The notes beneath the pieces were generated by a model. It was not told the origin of the DNA. It saw only the letters and a list, made by a program, of their open reading frames with translations, and made no database searches. A DNA stretch of 64,000 nt. Source: Pseudobacteriovorax antillogorgiicola (lineage in GTDB: Bacteria; Bdellovibrionota_B; Oligoflexia; Oligoflexales; Oligoflexaceae). This document shows positions 16,044 through 24,714 of this stretch, piece after piece. How positions within the stretch are numbered: the stretch's first letter is position 1; each line of letters opens with the position of its first letter. The stretch spans positions 62,001 through 126,000 of the forward strand of contig NZ_FWZT01000022.1 of the NCBI RefSeq assembly GCF_900177345.1. Direction: 5' to 3'. The translations under genes and the position numbers were made by a program.

Positions 16044-17381
16044 TTAATGTGTGGTGAGTCGATTGGTTTCCCAGCCTCGCTGGCGCCATCGTCTCATCAT
16101 AACAAGCCCTCGAATCCACTCGTCCATGGAAAAGGCAATCCAAACGCCTAGGATCCCAATTCCAGCAACGATTCCTAGAAGGTAAGAATTAACTACTGCG
16201 ATCCCCCACATGCAAAGGATGCCGATTTTCACTGGAAACTGAACGTCTCCAGCTCCCCGTAGCCCATTGATGAAAATCAAGTTCAGTGTTCTTCCTGGTT
16301 CTAAGACAATGGCCCAGATCAGAAGCACGCTAGTCATATGCGCCGTTTCTGGATCTTCCGTAAATATCGCGATAATCGGATCTCTCAGCAAGGCAACAAT
16401 CCCAGCCAAGGCTAAGGACACTCCAAAAGAAAGCCCAAAGCAACGATTTACACTATGATATGCTTCCTTTGTACGACCAGCGCCTACATGATAGCCAACT
16501 AGAATCACCAGAGCCTGGCCAATGGAGACTGCGGTAAGAAAAATCAATCTCATCACGCCAATGGCATAGGAGTATGCAGAAAGACTTGCAGTACCCATCT
16601 GCGAGATGAAATAGAGAATCACAATTTGGGTGAGGTTGTAAGATAGGACCTCCCCTGCAGAGGGAATACCGATCGCCAGGATTCGCCGGCTGTGCTCACG
16701 ACTCCATGAAGTTATGTCGCGTAGCTCCCAAGGGAGATCCTTTTTGCGCAACACTAAGGTCAGCAACATAACCCCTGCCAAACTTTGGCTAATAACAGTG
16801 GAATAGGCAACTCCTTGCACTCCCAAAACAGGCAAACCAAAAGGCCCGAACAAGGTCAGATAATTACCCAGCACGTTAAGCCCATTGGCAAAAAGATTCA
16901 CATACATCGCTTCCTTAGTGAAGCCATAGGATTTTAAAATTGCCCCAAAACAAACATTGAGTCCCAGCCCAAAGGTAAACAGGGCATAGATTTCAAGGTA
17001 CTCTACCGCATAAGCCATCACTTCTGCTTCAAGCTGATATAGCCCAACAACAGGCCTCGCTAGAAAGTAAGTACCTAGACTGATGAGAAGCGAGAAACCT
17101 AAAATCATCTGTACAGCAGAGCTGATCACTTTTCGACCGGAGGCGGTTTCGCCAGCACCATGATGCTGGGCAATCAACACGCTAGCGCCGTTTGATACCA
17201 TAGACAGGAGGATAATAATGAAAAACCCAACCTGATTGATCAACCCAACAGCTGCGACCGCTTGGTCTGAATAGCTACTGAGCATTAAGACATCAACATT
17301 CATAAACAGCATGCGAAGCAAAGTTTCCAAGAATATCGGCCAAGTCAGGCTTAGGATTTTCATTCGAGCAGCAGATTCCAT
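16044..17381 (-). CDS. MATE family efflux transporter
   Basis: Inner-membrane multidrug/cation antiporter of about 445 residues with twelve hydrophobic segments in two homologous halves. The N-terminal LTWPIFLETLLRMLFMNVDV and the segment VGLINQVGFFI followed by NGASVLIAQHHGAG are MATE-typical; the second half shows IGIPSAGEVLSYNL and VGYHVGAG. AAGGA lies 8 nt before the ATG at 17381. An in-frame ATG at 17363 is less well placed. It is monocistronic, and the substrate is not predictable. Confidence 0.92.
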   Translation of the reverse strand: MESAARMKILSLTWPIFLETLLRMLFMNVDVLMLSSYSDQAVAAVGLINQVGFFIIILLSMVSNGASVLIAQHHGAGETASGRKVISSAVQMILGFSLLISLGTYFLARPVVGLYQLEAEVMAYAVEYLEIYALFTFGLGLNVCFGAILKSYGFTKEAMYVNLFANGLNVLGNYLTLFGPFGLPVLGVQGVAYSTVISQSLAGVMLLTLVLRKKDLPWELRDITSWSREHSRRILAIGIPSAGEVLSYNLTQIVILYFISQMGTASLSAYSYAIGVMRLIFLTAVSIGQALVILVGYHVGAGRTKEAYHSVNRCFGLSFGVSLALAGIVALLRDPIIAIFTEDPETAHMTSVLLIWAIVLEPGRTLNLIFINGLRGAGDVQFPVKIGILCMWGIAVVNSYLLGIVAGIGILGVWIAFSMDEWIRGLVMMRRWRQRGWETNRLTTH

Positions 17382-17671
17382 TCTCTAGGTCCTTCGTTAG
17401 TCTCAGCTGCAAGATGAAGCTGAATCGTCGTATGCGGACTTTAGTTGAACTAAACAAGAAGTCAAGTTCCTGTCGGCTCAAAACCCAAAACTCTTAGTGC
17501 CAATGAACTAATTTTGTCTAAAAATTACAACGAGTTCTGTAAGTTCTACTGGCTGGCAGCAAGGCGTCACCCAGCGGCTTTCGCTAAAACGCGAGCTTTA
17601 ACATTCATTTATGAAACCTTTGCCAAGCCCCCTTAAAAATCATGGCCATTCCAAAAATAAGGAGTTACATG

Positions 17672-18526
17672 ATGAAAACAATGGGATTATGGATTGGTAT
17701 TCTGATGATCGGCCCCGTGCCAAGCGCTTTTTCAGCGTCAACCCAAGAAGCGCGGTATGCCCCCTCGTATGCGGGGATGACTGTCGACTATGTGAAACAT
17801 GAGCAATGGGTAGGCAACCCTTATGGTGCAGGCTACTGGGAAACTACCTGGTACGAGCCATTCGACGGCGAAAAAATAAATCGTCAGGTCTGGAATGTTG
17901 TAGTTGGAACAGATGCCGAGGTCAATAACGAACAACAGTGGTATGTAGATGAAGAAGGCGTCGAAGACAATCTTTGGGTAGCCGATGGTTTTTTGAATCT
18001 GAAGGTCCAAAAAGAGAATCGTACCTTCAATGGCAGGACCAAACCATTTAGCTCAGCGCGCCTAAGCTCCCATAATAAAATTGATCGGGTAAACGGCGCT
18101 TGGGAGGCAAGATTAGTTTTTTGGAGCGGTGGCGGTGCTCGTGGGGTTTGGCCGGCATTTTGGGTTCTTGGATCACGACTCTACAGTTCCACTCAATTTA
18201 GCTGTTGGCCCACTTACGGAGCCAGAGAAATGGATATTTTTGAATTTGTCGCCAATGAAAGCCGCGTAGCATCCAATAGAATTGTTACCAACTTCATTGA
18301 TGGCGATGGCTGTGGTCGCCCTCGATACAACCGCTATGACCCCTTTGTATCCGCCTATGAATGGCACACTTACCGGCTAGAGTTTTATGGTGGCGAAGTT
18401 AAAATCTTCATCGATGGTAAGTTTATCAGAGCCGTGAGCTGGAACTCATTTGTGGATCAAAGCTATCATACGATCTTAAATGTAGCTATCGGAGGAGACT
18501 TCGGTGGCCCCATCGTATGGAACTAG
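17672..18526 (+). CDS. secreted GH16 family beta-glucanase (laminarinase-like)
   Basis: Endo-acting glycoside hydrolase of the jelly-roll GH16 family. AAGGAG stands 7 nt before the second of two adjacent ATGs, giving a signal peptide (MKTMGLWIGILMIGPVPSAFSA). The catalytic ExDxxE motif with its beta-bulge is REMDIFEF (nucleophile about Glu186, acid/base about Glu191), the form typical of laminarinase/beta-1,3-glucanase branches. Upstream GVWPAFWVLG and downstream EWHTYRLEF and IDGKFI are family hallmarks. At 284 residues it is a single catalytic domain without a binding module. It is convergent with the EEP-fold gene, only 26 bp apart. Confidence 0.92.
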   Translation: MKTMGLWIGILMIGPVPSAFSASTQEARYAPSYAGMTVDYVKHEQWVGNPYGAGYWETTWYEPFDGEKINRQVWNVVVGTDAEVNNEQQWYVDEEGVEDNLWVADGFLNLKVQKENRTFNGRTKPFSSARLSSHNKIDRVNGAWEARLVFWSGGGARGVWPAFWVLGSRLYSSTQFSCWPTYGAREMDIFEFVANESRVASNRIVTNFIDGDGCGRPRYNRYDPFVSAYEWHTYRLEFYGGEVKIFIDGKFIRAVSWNSFVDQSYHTILNVAIGGDFGGPIVWN

Positions 18527-18552
18527 TTGATTCTAGGTAAGATTCACTGTGC

Positions 18553-19323
18553 TTATCCTTCTCGATCGTCAAGAGCCATGTCCTTCGCCAAACGATCTTG
18601 CATGGGGAGCAGGCAAACCTCGACCCTAAGGGGGAAGCGATTTGATGGATAGCGACCAGAAACTTTCTCAGTAATCACCTGACTCTCTTGAACTAGACCT
18701 GGGTGATTACTGAGAACAAAGTCAAGCACACGGGATTGGTGACGCTTCAGGCCCCACCATTGGTTGACAGTCGAATCAGGCTGGCGCTTGCCCAAAATTT
18801 TCCAACTTGGTAGCAAGCCAGCCTCTTCCCAAGCTTTTAGGGCATGATGAACACTGTCTGAATGGAGGTTCCCCGCAAGACTACTAAGCACTAGCGTGTG
18901 AGGTGCTTGCTGAGCAAAGCTTGTATCGAACGTTACATAAAGGGGCGTGTAATGATCTTTTCGAACTGCTAAAGAAACTTGATCTTCAAGAATCTTTATC
19001 ACAGAACGCTCCACTGTTTTTACCAAAAACGACGATTGTTCTGAGATTCGTGCATACTCCGGCAGAGCATCAGCGAGATAGGCGAGTTGCTCCGCACTTG
19101 CATCATGAAGGCCCACCACATCAGCAGAAGTGCGTGAGATAAGACTCGCAACATCAGCTCGACGAAACCGCCAGTGATTGGTAAGATCAGACCAGTGCTC
19201 GTCATGGCGAATATTGTACGACAAAAGAGTGATTCTACCTTCTTTGGCACATCGACTCTCAGCATTGAGTTCGTTTGGATGCTGAGCTATTATAGCGAGC
19301 ATGATTAAGAAAAAACTTTTCAT
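18553..19323 (-). CDS. EEP-fold (endonuclease/exonuclease/phosphatase) protein with altered active site
   Basis: A secreted ~256-residue protein. The start at 19323 has GGGAGGGC upstream and yields a signal peptide (MKSFFLIMLAIIAQHPNELNA). The fold is recognisable: SYNIRHD at the start, RADVASLISRTSADVVGLHD, a central LVLSSLAGNLHSDS and a final YPSNRFPLRVEV. In active relatives these positions read LQE, GDFN and SDHxP. Here Glu is Asp, the GDFN Asp is absent, and the terminal Asp-His is Asn-Arg. It is therefore probably a pseudoenzyme or binding protein, not a phosphodiesterase. The mid-region between the two sheets is also short. Confidence 0.75.
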   Translation of the reverse strand: MKSFFLIMLAIIAQHPNELNAESRCAKEGRITLLSYNIRHDEHWSDLTNHWRFRRADVASLISRTSADVVGLHDASAEQLAYLADALPEYARISEQSSFLVKTVERSVIKILEDQVSLAVRKDHYTPLYVTFDTSFAQQAPHTLVLSSLAGNLHSDSVHHALKAWEEAGLLPSWKILGKRQPDSTVNQWWGLKRHQSRVLDFVLSNHPGLVQESQVITEKVSGRYPSNRFPLRVEVCLLPMQDRLAKDMALDDREG

Positions 19324-19488
19324 AAGCCCTCCCACGATAACCATAAATATCAATCATCAAATCAACATGATCTTAGTGTTAAGATCTCTTGAAGATCCCA
19401 AGGAATCATTCGCCTAAGTAAGAAACTGGAGCGGAACACCATCCGAAACGTTCCCCAGTGGCATAATCAAACGAAAGGCGAAGCACAC

Positions 19489-21777
19489 ATGAAATCCATC
19501 CGCGCAGTTTGGGAAGGAGTCATAGTTGCAGAAACTAATGACCCTATAGTCGTTGAGGGCAATTATTACTTTCCTGCAAAGGCCATTCAGACCGAATACC
19601 TCCAGCCTAGTGAAACAAGAACTCATTGTCCCTGGAAAGGGGAGGCTGCCTATTTTTCCTTAAAAGTCGGAGATAAGACTCTAGAAGATTGTGCTTGGAC
19701 GTATCCCACTCCCACAGAAGAAGCTAGCCGGATCAAGAATTACTATGCCTTCTGGAAAGGCGTTGATATTGTCAAGGAAACGGAAGAAGAGCGTAGCCAA
19801 CGTATCGCGATTGTAACCAAACAATTCTCAGAAAGCCTCGCAAACGATGGTGACCATAGAGCCATTTTCGATAAAGTCCGCACCTTTCTATCCAATTTAG
19901 GGGGTGATGCGCTATTTTCCACCTTACCACTAGACTTCGTGGAAGAGCTAAGTTTCTTCAATTTCCAAAACTCGAACAACCTTTGTTTCCACGCCAACCA
20001 TAAAGGTGAGATTAATGCCATCAACCCTACTTTTGAGTGGGCACTCAATCATCTACCCGATTTTCAAGGGCAAACCCTCGCCCAATTCCTGGATGCCTTT
20101 GAGATCATCGATGGACCGAAGCACGAAGAATTTTTTGAAACTCTAAAGTCTCATGGTTGGGTTCGGATTCCCAAAATCCGCACAAAAAAGGATAGTCAAT
20201 GGACCTACTACACTCTTGATGTTGCCATCACCAAGCATGGTGACTTGGAATCTCTTCAGGGTGTTCAAGGAGAATTAGTCAACATCACACATGAAGTCGA
20301 GCTTTCCCAGTCACTCGCTGCTGCTGAGGCCAACCGTAAGAGCTTGCTCGATGGTTTGAAAACAGGACTTTTCTTCTTTGACTCCAAGGGTCAAGTAGCA
20401 CCAGAACGATCGCAAATTTTAGAGACTATTCTTCCAAACAGCAAGTCCTATAAAAGTATCCATGACTTTGCCAGTCGCTACAGTAAAGTCAAAGCCGAAA
20501 ACGTCTCCACTTGCTTGCAACTTCTATGGCAAGATGAAGATGATGGCTTCTTTAGCGACTTCTCGTCGACGATTTCCATGCTACCGAGCAAGTCTGTCAT
20601 AACAGTGGATGGTCGGCAGCGAGACATCACCTTTGAATACCGCCCGGTCTATAGCATGGCCGAAAAACTCGATAAAGTTATTGTGCTGGTTTCAGATGTC
20701 ACAGAGCAGCTTCGCAACGAGAGAGAGGTTCGATACCAAGCAGAGAGAATCAAGAAAATATCGAAAGCAGCTGCCAACCAGGAAGCGTTCCAAGGGTTTT
20801 ATAGAGAATCATCAGCTTTTTTTGAACGGGCAGATCAGCAGATCAAGGATACCAGTGATCTTTCCCAACTCAAACGAGATCTGCATACTCTCAAAGGCTC
20901 GGTGGGAACATATGAATTTTCTGCTGTTGCCGCTCAAATTCACAGTCTAGAAGATAAAATTGAAGATGGAGAGTTGCAATCAGCCCCCACAGAAGTGAGT
21001 GATCATTGGCAAAAGATTTATGCCATGTGGTCTGATCAAATATGCGATATTCTCGCAGTTTTAGGTCTTAACCAAGGCCAGGACCATGTGGCGATCGAAA
21101 GAAGCAAGCTAGCAAAGATTGAGGCCTATAGTGAGTCTTTGCAGGACCAACAACTTCAGAATTTAGTGAGCAGCCTTTTCCAATATTCACCTGCTGAAGT
21201 GTTTGCCAAATATGTGGATTATATGGAGCAGCTTAACAAGCGTTTTCCTGAGAAATCGGTAAGGGTCAATTTCAGCCCCGAAAGTTGCGAACTTACTTAC
21301 GAAGAGATTCAAAAACTTGATGGTGCTCTCATCCACATGTTCCGCAACGGCTTTGACCACGGAATAGAAGAGCAGGCAATCCGCCTGGAGCGGGGTAAGC
21401 CTGCCCAAGGGGTGATTCACATTTCTACGAAGCGAAGCTCAACAGATAATAGTCTCACTCTGACGATCTCGGATGATGGCGCAGGCATCAACGGCCAAAA
21501 GCTAGCAGAAAAAGCCCTTAGAAGTGGCTACTGGAGCCAAGAACGATTTGATCAGGCTCAAGACAAGGATCGTTTTCAGCTCATCTTCGCTGCGAATCTT
21601 TCTGCTAAGGATGAGGTCTCTGATGTTTCAGGGAGAGGTGTGGGCATGGATGCGGTCAAGACCTTTATTGAGGAACTTGGCGGTCGTATCGAACTCGACT
21701 CAAAGACAGGAAAAGGAACCCGCTTTACGATCACGATCCCTGGAGGAGCGGATCGCAAGCTTGGAAAAGTAGCCTAG
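19489..21777 (+). CDS. DUF427-PAS-Hpt-HATPase CheA-like sensor histidine kinase
   Basis: A 762-residue soluble kinase. Residues 1 to about 92 form a DUF427 domain (VAETNDPIVVEGNYYFP, THCPWKGEAAYFS, CAWTYPTP, YYAFWKG). About 160-280 and 290-420 look like two PAS-type sensor domains. An Hpt/CheA P1-type domain follows with phospho-His466 in LHTLKGSVG, then an HATPase with N-box FRNGFDHGIE (Asn620), G1 ISDDGAGING and G2 GRGVGMDAV. There are no membrane segments, so the signal is cytoplasmic. No CheW-like domain follows the HATPase, unlike CheA. The stop TAG lies inside a dispersed inverted-repeat end. The partner regulator is unknown; 15506-15955 is a candidate. Confidence 0.88.
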   Translation: MKSIRAVWEGVIVAETNDPIVVEGNYYFPAKAIQTEYLQPSETRTHCPWKGEAAYFSLKVGDKTLEDCAWTYPTPTEEASRIKNYYAFWKGVDIVKETEEERSQRIAIVTKQFSESLANDGDHRAIFDKVRTFLSNLGGDALFSTLPLDFVEELSFFNFQNSNNLCFHANHKGEINAINPTFEWALNHLPDFQGQTLAQFLDAFEIIDGPKHEEFFETLKSHGWVRIPKIRTKKDSQWTYYTLDVAITKHGDLESLQGVQGELVNITHEVELSQSLAAAEANRKSLLDGLKTGLFFFDSKGQVAPERSQILETILPNSKSYKSIHDFASRYSKVKAENVSTCLQLLWQDEDDGFFSDFSSTISMLPSKSVITVDGRQRDITFEYRPVYSMAEKLDKVIVLVSDVTEQLRNEREVRYQAERIKKISKAAANQEAFQGFYRESSAFFERADQQIKDTSDLSQLKRDLHTLKGSVGTYEFSAVAAQIHSLEDKIEDGELQSAPTEVSDHWQKIYAMWSDQICDILAVLGLNQGQDHVAIERSKLAKIEAYSESLQDQQLQNLVSSLFQYSPAEVFAKYVDYMEQLNKRFPEKSVRVNFSPESCELTYEEIQKLDGALIHMFRNGFDHGIEEQAIRLERGKPAQGVIHISTKRSSTDNSLTLTISDDGAGINGQKLAEKALRSGYWSQERFDQAQDKDRFQLIFAANLSAKDEVSDVSGRGVGMDAVKTFIEELGGRIELDSKTGKGTRFTITIPGGADRKLGKVA

Positions 21778-21800
21778 GGGCTGTTGACGCTTCGAACACA
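21775..21800. repeat. solo terminal-repeat end of the MITE-like family
   Basis: TAGGGGCTGTTGAC followed by a 12-bp tail matches the inverted repeat of the 41.4-kb element at 23 of 26 positions. It fills the gap between two convergent genes, and its first three bases are the kinase stop codon. No second end is seen nearby. Confidence 0.7.
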
Positions 21801-21809
21801 AGCATCGAT

Positions 21810-22247
21810 CTATTTCATTTTATTGAGTGTAATTGTCACATTCTTAGCACCCACTGCGACTTTACTCACTTCGCCATAGATGTCTCCAGGCTGATCACGA
21901 CCGGCAGAGCCATCCTTATCCAAGCGAGCCTTGATCCGCATGGTCTGGAGCTTGCCTCCCATCTTTGCCGCAGGCATCAGGCTGATACTACCCATGTCTA
22001 ATTGAAAGTTATGAAACTTACCCTTGGCATCGGACTTTAGCGCAACTTTCTTTGCCCCGTAGGGCATGGGCATCTTACTTTCCGGATTATAAATTACAAG
22101 AAACAGGGTTCTGATACCCTTTGCCTTCGCTTCTAAGCTTTTATCGAGAACAACAGTGCCAGAGGCTAGAGGCTGGTTTCCAAAGGCAGGGCTGACAATA
22201 CAGAAGGTGCTGATAAGTACAGATAGCGCACGCAATGTAGTTTTCAC
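21810..22247 (-). CDS. periplasmic protein resembling the C-terminal domain of cytochrome c biogenesis CcmI/CycH
   Basis: About 145 residues. The GTG at 22247 has GGAGA upstream and opens a signal peptide (MKTTLRALSVLISTFCIVSPAFG). The mature part matches the periplasmic C-terminal domain of CcmI: SGTVVLDKSLEAKA, FLVIYNPESKMPMPYGAKKV, LDMGSISLMPAAKM and a late ARLDKDGSAGRDQPGDIYGE. In CcmI this domain follows TPR repeats and contacts apocytochrome. Here it stands alone with no other ccm genes in the window, so a role as a free-standing chaperone-like or adhesion domain is inferred. It is convergent with the kinase gene. Confidence 0.7.
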   Translation of the reverse strand: MKTTLRALSVLISTFCIVSPAFGNQPLASGTVVLDKSLEAKAKGIRTLFLVIYNPESKMPMPYGAKKVALKSDAKGKFHNFQLDMGSISLMPAAKMGGKLQTMRIKARLDKDGSAGRDQPGDIYGEVSKVAVGAKNVTITLNKMK

Positions 22248-22369
22248 TGACTCTCCATCTTCGTTGAAAATCTGATGGCTTATTCTAAAAGATGAGAGGT
22301 CGCGGTTCAAATGAAATTAAGCGTGGCCGATCGGAGGCTAGAGGCCTCCAAATCACGCAGGGTTCAACA

Positions 22370-22927
22370 TTAAAACGCAACCCCAAGGCCCAAAGTCCCC
22401 TGGCTAGGCTGACCTTTTTTATTATCTGTGAAAATCTGCAAGTACCGAGCAGTGATATGCATTTGAACGCTGGAAGTACGGAACAATGCGACACCAACAG
22501 TGGCACCACCAGCCCAACCTGAAACATTGTCGATGCCTTCCACGTCGGTGGCGGCTGCACCGTATCCAAGGTCAAAACCAACATAGGGAGAAACTTCAGT
22601 AGGAGTGAGATAGAAGTTTGCACCTAAGGTTCCAGCTGCAATCGATGCATTCTCATCACCAAAGTAGAAAGCACCTTCTGCACCTAACTTAATGGCTGCA
22701 TAGGGAGTCGTTTCCCAGATGTGACCATAAGTCACGCTAACACCACCATCGTCGACTCCCATGTTGTTCATGGCGTTGGGTCCGAAAGAGAAGAAGCTAT
22801 AGTTTCGCGCTTCAACACGGCGTTGGATACGATCAGTATCCCAGATTTCGCCAACTTTCTCTTTACTTAATGAGGGGCTTGCACTAACCGCAAGTCCGCC
22901 GAGTAGGATCCATGCTTGTAATTTCAT
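22370..22927 (-). CDS. small outer-membrane beta-barrel protein
   Basis: A 185-residue protein with signal peptide (MKLQAWILLGGLAVSASPSLS) and alternating-pattern strands rich in Gly and aromatics (SVTYGHIWETTPYAAIKLG, VSPYVGFDLGYG, VQMHITARYLQIF), ending in VAF, the terminal aromatic of outer-membrane barrels. The length suits an eight-stranded barrel of the OmpA/OmpW type. AGGTGA precedes the ATG. It lies 122 bp upstream of the CcmI-like gene on the same strand. Function is unknown. Confidence 0.75.
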   Translation of the reverse strand: MKLQAWILLGGLAVSASPSLSKEKVGEIWDTDRIQRRVEARNYSFFSFGPNAMNNMGVDDGGVSVTYGHIWETTPYAAIKLGAEGAFYFGDENASIAAGTLGANFYLTPTEVSPYVGFDLGYGAAATDVEGIDNVSGWAGGATVGVALFRTSSVQMHITARYLQIFTDNKKGQPSQGTLGLGVAF

Positions 22928-23044
22928 TTAGTCACCTGTTCAAAAAGTTATTGCAACAATTTGTCATACGCAAATTGGCAAGGAAAAGCTACTACGTTTC
23001 AACCAGTCGTTACGGCATAACTAGCTATCAACGCATTCATCTCG

Positions 23045-23935
23045 CTAACATACAGCTCTAGGGCGCAAAAATCTTGTGGTAGGAGCCACATACAGCACTA
23101 GGCTGAACCAAATAAAGATAAACCCTAGCAGTTGAACCACGCCAAAAGGTTCGTTAAATACCAAAACACCTAATAGAAACTTAATGGTCGGGGCTAAAAA
23201 CTGTAGCATACCGATAAGCCCTAAGGGGATCAATTGCACGCCAATATTATACATAAGCATAGGAATCACGGTAACCAAACCAGTGCTGGCCAAAGCTAGA
23301 TATAAGGGTATGCTGGATCCCGCTTCCTGCCAGGCATAAGCACCCAAATCTAGCCATAAGGTCGCTAGGAGCACCCAGCTCAACATGCCAACGCTTTCAA
23401 CCGTAAAGGCAGATATAGGTTCGATCTTTAGGGTCTTCTTTAAGAGTCCGTAAACCCCAAAGCTCCCAGCTAAGACAAGAGACACCCAAGGTAGGGTTCC
23501 CACACCGATTGAGAAGATTCCCACACCCATCATGGCGAGAGCAACAGCACTCTTTTGAAGAACATGCAAGCGTTCCTTAAGTACGATGGCCCCGAGAAAC
23601 ACATTGACCAGAGGATTGATATAATACCCGAGCGAACACTCTAATACTCGCCCATCAAGTATCGCCCAGACATAAACCAACCAGTTGATACTGAGCATGG
23701 TGCCCGAGAGCCATAATTTAGCAAATACCTTAACATTCATTTGAGATATGAAACGGCGCTTCTTTGTCCAGAACATGAGGATAAGTGCCATGATGCCAGC
23801 GGTAGATAGCATACGAAACCAGACGAGATCGAAAGGTGGGTAGTAGCCCAGGTGTTTCCAATAGATTGGCAGAACTCCCCAAGATACAAAACTACCTACC
23901 GAAAAAAGAAAACCCTTTTGAAAATCAGAGGTCAT
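23045..23935 (-). CDS. rarD: RarD-type EamA/DMT family permease
   Basis: Inner-membrane transporter with ten hydrophobic segments in 296 residues. The N-terminal GFLFSVGSFVSWGVLPIYWK and PFDLVWFRMLSTAG match the RarD subgroup; LGYYINPLVNVFLG and the second-half LIGMLQFLAPTIKFLLGV are further hallmarks. AGGAG lies before the ATG. Substrates of RarD proteins are poorly known; E. coli RarD is linked to chloramphenicol sensitivity. It is monocistronic. Confidence 0.88.
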   Translation of the reverse strand: MTSDFQKGFLFSVGSFVSWGVLPIYWKHLGYYPPFDLVWFRMLSTAGIMALILMFWTKKRRFISQMNVKVFAKLWLSGTMLSINWLVYVWAILDGRVLECSLGYYINPLVNVFLGAIVLKERLHVLQKSAVALAMMGVGIFSIGVGTLPWVSLVLAGSFGVYGLLKKTLKIEPISAFTVESVGMLSWVLLATLWLDLGAYAWQEAGSSIPLYLALASTGLVTVIPMLMYNIGVQLIPLGLIGMLQFLAPTIKFLLGVLVFNEPFGVVQLLGFIFIWFSLVLYVAPTTRFLRPRAVC

Positions 23936-24057
23936 GGCTTACTCCTATTGAAACCATAGATCGGGATGCCAAGACCAAGACTCAAATGTTAGGCACCACC
24001 AAGACCTGAGCTTCTATCAGGCCCCATTCTAAGAAACAAGAATTTCATGAATTTCGT

Positions 24058-24714
24058 CTAGGCTTCGATCTTGGCGACGGGTTTGCTTTTGTAAAGTGTC
24101 ACGACCACGGCCGGAGGAAAGTTAACCGGTACTAGCGTGGTTTCGATGTGAGGAAACAACTCCTGGGCATAGGCTCGCCAAAGCCTCATTTTGCGAGAGC
24201 TATAGGTCGGGAGATACATGAATGTTCGGAAGAAGCCGTCATGTGCAAGCACCCCGTGGGTTTCTTCCAAAACTTTGTGACCAAAGCTGCTAGGTAAGTT
24301 AAAAAATGGCAAGCCAGAAATCACTACATCCGCTTGCGGAACAAGTGCTTTGACATTCTCTGCAGAACCAAGAATGGTGTCAATCTGAGGATATTTTCGC
24401 CCCATCGACTCTACAAAGCCCGGATTGATTTCAATCGCGGTATAAGTGCTATGGCTCGGCATGCCATGAACAATACGCTTGGTAAGAGCCCCCGTGCCTG
24501 GTCCGTACTCGACTAAATGTCGCCCAGTTTCATAGTGCCAAAGACCAGCAGACATGGCCTTCGCCAAAAGCCCTGATGAGGGAGCGATGGAGCCGGTTTG
24601 CATGGGGCTTGAAAGAAACTGCTGCAGGAACTGCCAGCTGTCAGTTTTATGAGGTAATACCTTTTGGTATCGGCCAGCGAAGTCATTATAATATCTAAGA
24701 ATTCTTGATCTCAT
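24058..24714 (-). CDS. class I SAM-dependent methyltransferase (PmtA / rRNA-dimethylase-like)
   Basis: About 218 residues. The ATG at 24714 is chosen over a TTG at 24786 because the added N-terminal segment is unlike the family and has no site in front. Motif I is VEYGPGTGALTKRI, motif II AIEINPGF, and motif IV VVISGLPFFNLP, close to the N/D-P-P-Y/F-type motif of KsgA/Erm and PmtA-like lipid methyltransferases. The N-terminal FLSSPMQTGSIAPSS is typical of the phospholipid N-methyltransferase branch (known for 'GSI.PSS'), so phosphatidylethanolamine methylation is the best guess. Confidence 0.8.
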   Translation of the reverse strand: MRSRILRYYNDFAGRYQKVLPHKTDSWQFLQQFLSSPMQTGSIAPSSGLLAKAMSAGLWHYETGRHLVEYGPGTGALTKRIVHGMPSHSTYTAIEINPGFVESMGRKYPQIDTILGSAENVKALVPQADVVISGLPFFNLPSSFGHKVLEETHGVLAHDGFFRTFMYLPTYSSRKMRLWRAYAQELFPHIETTLVPVNFPPAVVVTLYKSKPVAKIEA

